From Ganoderma boninense (lineage: Eukaryota > Basidiomycota > Agaricomycetes > Polyporales > Polyporaceae): a DNA stretch of 64,000 nucleotides. The position numbers and the translations under genes are program-made. Under the pieces are notes generated by a model, which searched no databases, was not told the DNA's origin, and worked only from the letters and a program-made list of their open reading frames with translations. Below are positions 58,717 through 64,000 of this stretch, piece by piece (positions within the stretch are counted from its first letter, which is position 1; each line of letters opens with the position of its first letter). Where the stretch lies: NCBI GenBank assembly GCA_002900995.3, contig CM035311.1:1984001-2048000 (forward strand), written 5' to 3'.

Positions 58717-59994
58717 GGTGGCCTACGGCGACCGGAAACAGAAATCGTCGTAACGAATAGTTAAAATCGACCTTGATGATTTGTTGCAACTCACTTCAGC
58801 AACCTCGATTCACTCCATCCCAGAGAAGCACTGTTGCTGCTCACCGTGAAAGGGGTCTCGGCTCGTCCGTATCTTGTTTCTGGACCAGGCTGCTAGGAAG
58901 GGAAAGGAAAGACGAAGGAGGCGAAAGGAACACGTCGGGGTGGTAAATGGGGATAAGGGGAGGGCGCGGAGGCGCGCTGCCTGCCGTGGTTGCAGTCTTC
59001 GCCGCCTCGAGCATTATGGGGAGATGGAGAAGGGACGATTGGCGCCAGATCATGACAATGATGGAATCACCCCCGACTGGGCATCATGTTGCCGCGGCCC
59101 GGAAGCACTGTGGCGTCGACGTCCGAGCACGTCGTGATGGGCAATGTTGGCATGTCCAGTAAGTACTCTATCCGCAGTAAGAACCGGGACTGCACCTGCC
59201 TGCAGACTCGTTTGTCTATGAAGACTTGTCAAGCAGTTAGAGTCGTGGGTTGGAAGGCCCTCCATAGTGACCGGGTAAGCCCTAAGTCCGAGATACTTAC
59301 TACAAGATGGTCCATGGACGTCGATCACTCGGCTGCCGCAGAATGGAGCGCAGTACCCTAGATCTCCGATAAACTTTCTGGGGCTAACACATGCAAGGAC
59401 TAATAGCATTGACAAGGAAAGAACCGCCCGAACGCAGAAGTATTGTCTACTCATGGAGCACTTCCTGTATCCCTGAATTGGAGGGGTTTGTCAACATGGG
59501 CGCACATGCATGCATATGGCTGTCAGACATCGACTTCCAGACCCTTCTTGCTAGGTAGTCGAAACCAGTGTTGGCAGATATGATGGGCCCTTACCCGAGC
59601 CGCAGTGGAAGGCGAGCCATCTCACGCGCTCTGACCGTCTCGCCCGGCCTTTCCTGGTGGCCTGGGACAGCCTCTCATAGAACAACTCGCGTAACACGGC
59701 AACGGTGCGTGGGCAGCACTGCAGCAGAAAGGTTCAACAGACTTGGTGGCGGATGGGCCTGAGTCTGTTATCCGAAGTCGCAGACCGGCTTACGTGACTT
59801 CGGGCAGCGGTTTCGAGAAGCACGATATTGATATGGGATCCAGAAAGAATCCCTGACGCTCAGTCAATGCAACCAGAGACATGATTGTGATATATCTCCA
59901 AGAAGACAGCAAACCCGACTATCTAGAAGGTTAATGGTAAGGTTCAACAACACCCATGGAACCAACCCCCACGACGCGAGAAGCGAAGGTACTA
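58717..59994. other. Intergenic, 1.3 kb
   Basis: Between two minus-strand genes (promoter of the unrecognised gene on the left, 3' flank of Nup53 on the right). All open frames are short and without recognisable content. I see no gene, RNA or repeat. Confidence 0.55.
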
Positions 59995-61519
59995 CTACCA
60001 TCCAAAGATGAGATCGGAGACCTGTCCAAGCATTCCCTTGCTAGGAGACTGCTGGAGTCCGCCCAACGCTGGATGCGATGGTGTGGATTGGATGGCAGCC
60101 GCGGGAGTTACAGGTACACCTACCCCTGGCCGACGAAACGCTGACGCCGACGGTGCAAGCTTGATGGGCGTACCGACGGCCGGTGTAGATGGCTCCACCG
60201 TCCGAGGTGTGCCCTGACGTGGACCCAGCTCATCGACGCTCATTCTAGCCACAGATTGGGCTCCGAAGGGGTTAGGCGAGTGAGATGGGCTCTCGATCCC
60301 CCCACTAGGGCTGGAAAAATCGGGAGACTGGGCTGTGCTTCGGATGAGCGACGAGCCTAGGAGCGCCTCTGCCTGCGCAACGTCCTGTGGCAAAAGAACC
60401 ACCAACAGCTGTCAACGAACAAACCCACAGAACCCGTCGTGATGCACATACCGCCCACTTGGCGCCGACCATCCAGGAGCCGCCGAGGATTTCACCGTTT
60501 TTGCGCACTGCTCGGATCGCTTCTGCGGGATTCAAGTAGCCGATCCTAAAGCAGTTCACGACCTCAGGGCTTTGTTCCACTTCAGTTGTCTCCCCAAGAG
60601 AACGGAAATATTCCACAGTGACGCTGTACTTGTCGGGAGGATATCCAAACACAACGATGTACAACGGTTGTGTATTCTGTTGGGGTGGAGGTGCTGCTGG
60701 TTTCGGTGTGGTGGGGTGAGAAGGTCGGAAAAAGGAGAGCCTGTTCTGTGACTGTTCAAACAGTTTCTGATAATGGTTTTATGTGAGTATGTTGAAAGAT
60801 TGACAAGTGATAGATACGCGATGGACTGACACGTTGCGAGAAGCGGGAGGATGCAGCTTCGGGTGTCTCATTCACGATGTCGTTGACGGAAGCCGTTGGT
60901 GGCGCATCTTCGTCCGCGAGCGTTTGCCTGGGTCTTTGTCTGTCGCAAAAATGAGTCTCTAGACAGCTTTGCTGGGAGGTCACATACCTTGAGCTCTCAA
61001 ACATAGAATCCATGCCAAAGTCTGAGACCGTTCCTCCTGAGAACGTGTGGTTGAGCTTTGCCTTAGTTGGCACCAGTGGCGGCTCTTCGCGTTGTCCACC
61101 GGGCGGCGATGACTATGACACGGAAATGAATTTCATCTGCGTTCGACCGCCAGCTCCCATGACGACTTACGCTACTCTGGTTTACAGACTATAACCGTGA
61201 GAGATGTCAGGCAGCGCATTGTCCGCGTGAAGGAAGACATACGCACCATCAAGTATCCAGACTGGTAGTGACTCCGAGATTGAGAGAGACTCTCGCTCAA
61301 GGGAGATCCCATGCCAAGGGAGGACCCCATACTCATGCCCAACGAGCCACTGCGAACACTCGGACTTGCAGTCGACTGGTTCAAATTGGACATCCCAGCG
61401 ACATTGAAAGGGGAGCCATTGTACTGCACTGGATGCGAGTGGGAATGTGGGAACTGCTGTCGCTGTTCCTGTCCAGTCCCGGCTGATGTCGTGGGGAAGG
61501 TGCTGCTCGAGGGGAACAT
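59995..61519 (-). CDS. Nucleoporin Nup53/Nup35 (MPPN RRM-like domain)
   Basis: Six exons: 61519-61247, 61188-61171, 61112-60988, 60939-60831, 60766-60452, 60384-59995; 409 aa. The Nup35-type RRM is at about 200-280: QPLYIVVFGYPPDKYSVTVE, YFRSLGETTEVEQSPEVVNC, FRIGYLNPAEAIRAVRKNGE, ILGGSWMVGAKWA. The N-terminus is Ser/Gly/Met-rich and disordered; the C-terminus ends in a predicted amphipathic helix GMLGQVSDLIFGW that in Nup53 binds the nuclear envelope membrane. Nup53 links Nup170, Nup192 and Ndc1 in the inner ring. Exon 2 is only 18 nt (six codons). Divergent from Zpr1. Confidence 0.9.
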
Positions 61520-61828
61520 GATGAAAGGAAAGGACAAGGGGCAGAGCGTGCGGCCGACGCGCGACGCAACAAACGCGACGTGCAAACAAAAGCGCGCCGC
61601 CGGGTTCGAACCCCACGCGAGAGGCCCACGTGACGTAATCGTAATCTAGTCGATCGTGCTGTGAGATCTGCTCTCAGCCACACCCACACCGATTTTACAG
61701 GCTCTCGAGCCTTCTCCGGAAGGCTCGAGTCAGGTTCCCCTCTGTTTTTACGCCTATCTGGCCTCTAGGTCAACCTATACCCTCACCCAAGCCCATACCA
61801 CCCAGGCGATAGAAAACTACAGCTCGTA
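61520..61828. promoter_or_regulatory. Divergent promoter, Nup53 / Zpr1
   Basis: 309 bp between head-to-head start codons. A GGTTCGAACC palindrome at 61603-61612 looks like a tRNA T-arm but no tRNA fold surrounds it. An inverted repeat AGGCTCTCGAGCCTT-like motif lies near 61700-61728. Confidence 0.5.
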
Positions 61829-63606
61829 ATGTCTGCAAATCCTGAACTTTTCCCCGCGATCGGATCGGTCGCAGACCAGACCGAAAAACTCCCAGTGGAG
61901 GCTCAGACTGTGGAGATCACTCTTGACGAGGAGAAGCCCGTGCAGGAAATAGAGTCACTATGCATGCGATGTGAAGAGCAGGTGCGCAAATATATTCTTG
62001 ATTTGCCGGCCTTCGCTCTAAGTTCGCGCACAGGGCGTTACAAGACTTCTGTTAACATCTATCCCATACTTCCGGGAGGTCATTGTCATGTCCTTCCGAT
62101 GCGAGCATTGTGGCTTCTCAAATAACGAAGTCCAGTCTGCTGGATCTATCCGCCGTGAGCACGTTCCGCGGTGTTCTGTGTGCATCCGTCTCTCACCGTT
62201 CAACTCCATAGCTGAGGGTGCCGTGTACACTGTCCGAGTGCTCTCAAGAGACGACCTGGACCGACAGATTGTCAAGTCCAACACATGCACAGTCTCCATC
62301 CCTGAATTTGAGCTTACCATTCCTCCTGGTCGTGGCCAGTTGACGACTATTGAAGGCCTTATTCGCGACATCGTCACCGACCTCAGCGCGGACCAGCCCT
62401 TGCGACGCGTACAGAGCCCCGATGCTTATGAGAAGATCGAATGTATATTGGAGAGGTGTAGGGAGGCGGTCCCTGACGACGACGAGGGAGACAACGCAGA
62501 TGCGGACGCCGCTGGTCCTGTCAAGACTCCGAAGCGTGCCTCCGAGATCAATACCCCGCTGAAGGCCTTCACCATCCGTTTGGACGATCCCGCCGGAAAC
62601 TCCTTTGCGGAGTTTGTGGGGAGCATGTCGGACCCGAAGTGGAACATGCGCACATACCACCGTACTCGGGAGCACAATGTTCAGCTCGGCCTCGTCGCGG
62701 CCGACGAGGCTCCCAAGGAAGTGGAGACCGAGGAAGAGGCTGAGGAAGAAATCGGCGGAGGCGCGGAAGGGAAGAACGAGGAAATCTACAAGTTCCCCGG
62801 TACTTGTTCCAGTTGTGGACACCCGTCGGACACCTTGATCAAAAAAGTCAATATTCCGTACTTCAAAGTAAGAACTCGGCCGGTTTCAATGAAATGGAAG
62901 GCCGCTGACGCGTTGGTCCCAGGATATCCTGATCATGTCGACGAACTGCGATAGATGTGGGTATCGTGATAACGAGGTGAAGTCTGGTGCAGCCATTTCT
63001 GCTCAAGGTAAACGCATCACCCTGAAGGTGGAAGATCGCGAGGACCTCAGCCGTGATATCCTCAAGGTTTGGTTCAACCGAATCCCGTCCGCGGTGCCTT
63101 TGGCTGAATGTACTTTCTAGAGTGAGTCGTGTGGCCTGAGCATCCCCGAAATCGAGCTTGTACTTCAAGCGGGAACACTCGGTGGTCGTTTCACCACCCT
63201 TGAAGGTATCCTGGACCAAGTGTACGAGGAGCTGTCGGAGAAGGTGTTCGCTTCCGGGGACGCTGTGGACGACCATCACGCGTTTGAGACATTCTTGGCG
63301 AAGCTGAAGGCGGTACGCATCGCTCGTGTAATTCATTACCCATGCGTAGACTCAATAAACCACGAACAGGTCAAAAACGCAGAGCATCCGTTTACTCTGA
63401 TCCTCGATGACCCTCTGGCCAACTCTTACCTTCAGAATCTCTACGCTCCCGATCCGGACCCAAACATGACCATCAAGTCGTACGATCGTACCTGGGACCA
63501 GAACGAGGAACTTGGTCTCAACGATATGAAGGTTGAGAACTACGAAGAAGACACAAAGGGTTCCGAGGCGAATAAGGATGACGCTGAGGCTTGTGTCGAA
63601 TCATAA
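61829..63606 (+). CDS. ZPR1: Zinc-finger protein Zpr1
   Basis: Six exons: 61829-61981, 62034-62154, 62212-62867, 62923-63066, 63121-63312, 63370-63606; 500 aa. Zpr1 binds and folds translation factor eEF1A and shuttles between cytoplasm and nucleus. Two tandem ZPR1 modules are plain: first zinc finger CMRCEEQ ... [13 protein letters not shown] with domain [20 protein letters not shown]; second finger [16 protein letters not shown] ... [15 protein letters not shown] with domain [20 protein letters not shown]. Each ends in the conserved FTxxLDDPxxNSF/Y ([36 protein letters not shown]) and a YxRTxxxNxxLGL motif. Full length for the family. Confidence 0.96.
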
Positions 63607-63918
63607 CATATCCAGATGTAATGAAGGCAATGGTTCACGGACTGTACATTAACACTGGATGCTGTATCAAATAGAAGATGTTGTTGTCGTTGGGAATGTT
63701 GACTACCACCTGTGGTGCACTGGACGGTGGTGGACAGGGCCGGCGTATTGTTCCCCAAAGGCGCTTTTTTGTTCATCGCGATGACGTCGTCCTAGACATC
63801 GATCGTCACTTCTTTGGGCAGCACGCGCGTTCCGCCCTCTCGCGCTATACTTGCTTTTCCACTCACCATACAACTCCTTTCCATCCCTGATACAAGTCAC
63901 CGCCGACGCGCATCAATC
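63607..63918. other. Spacer before the UCH gene
   Basis: 312 bp between two plus-strand genes: Zpr1 3' flank and UCH promoter. No gene seen. Confidence 0.55.
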
Positions 63919-64000
63919 ATGGCATCTGAAAGCACAAGCTCAGCTAGTCGCTGGATTCCATTGGAAAGCAACCCGGAGGTATGGTGCTGATGGTTGAACG
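63919..64000 (+). CDS. UCH-family ubiquitin C-terminal hydrolase, first exon only
   Basis: The ATG at 63919 opens 20 codons ending SASRWIPLESNPE, followed directly by a GT donor (GTATGG) at 63979; the rest lies beyond the right edge. RWxPLExNPE is the N-terminal signature of UCHL3/Yuh1-type deubiquitinases, which trim small adducts from ubiquitin and process NEDD8/Rub1. The catalytic Cys-His-Asp lie outside the window, so the call rests on this short motif. Confidence 0.7.

Noticed and set aside
61603..61612. GGTTCGAACC, a tRNA T-arm-like sequence
   Set aside because: Neither strand gives a matching T stem, D arm, anticodon arm or acceptor stem around it.

Overview
The window is nuclear DNA from a filamentous basidiomycete, most likely a wood-decaying Agaricomycete of the Polyporales type. 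Evidence: intron-rich genes packed about one per 2 kb on both strands, introns mostly 45-90 nt with GT/AG ends, moderately high GC, a secreted GH7 cellobiohydrolase, an Ste50/Ubc2-type MAPK adaptor carrying two SH3 domains (a basidiomycete arrangement), and a family common in basidiomycetes that couples a DNA-base-modification-type helical domain to a chromodomain. I recognise 30 genes, two of them cut by the window edges. Exon structures were built by hand from splice sites, reading phase and remembered family conservation; no alignment or database search was run.

Layout. 0-9.7 kb: left-edge Cys-rich (possibly C2H2) gene, F-box protein, a choline-phosphate cytidylyltransferase-like protein that has lost the HxGH motif, OHCU decarboxylase (urate catabolism), a J-domain/coiled-coil protein, a gene-free 1.7 kb containing a foldback repeat, then the helical-domain/chromodomain protein. 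9.9-16.6 kb: a long disordered protein with acidic-phenylalanine motifs (adaptor-ear type) divergent from the Ste50/Ubc2 adaptor. 18.1-28 kb: DNAJB6-like chaperone, Ipi3 (60S biogenesis), complex I 21-kDa subunit, a nucleoporin with two RanBP2 zinc fingers, and the TFIIH kinase Kin28/CDK7. 28.8-37.4 kb: a Git3/Gpr1-like seven-helix receptor, MsrB, tropomyosin, and a DUF2408 protein split by a 1.15-kb intron. 37.9-44.1 kb: ATP synthase alpha, mitochondrial bL21, Prp40. 44.1-48.8 kb: the GH7 gene in an island of sparse coding. 48.8-56.1 kb: Rpf1, an alpha-type p24 cargo receptor, Etr1 (mitochondrial fatty-acid synthesis), Tim44 and cytochrome c heme lyase. 56.6-64 kb: an unrecognised Ser/Pro-rich protein, Nup53/Nup35, Zpr1, and the first exon of a UCH-family ubiquitin hydrolase.

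Most genes are housekeeping: nuclear pore and RNA processing (RanBP2-finger nucleoporin, Nup53, Prp40, Rpf1, Ipi3, Kin28) and mitochondrion (Atp1, bL21m, Etr1, Tim44, heme lyase, complex I subunit). Several are head-to-head pairs with 170-340 bp between start codons; two pairs (Atp1/bL21m, Etr1/Tim44) join genes whose products both go to mitochondria. The most unusual gene is the helical-domain/chromodomain protein at 8.2-9.7 kb: it combines a fold otherwise met in phage-type thymine hypermodification systems with a chromatin reader. Other oddities are the motif-less cytidylyltransferase, very small exons (7, 14, 16 and 18 nt), a GC-AG intron, a likely homopolymer frameshift and a megaintron with coding-like debris.
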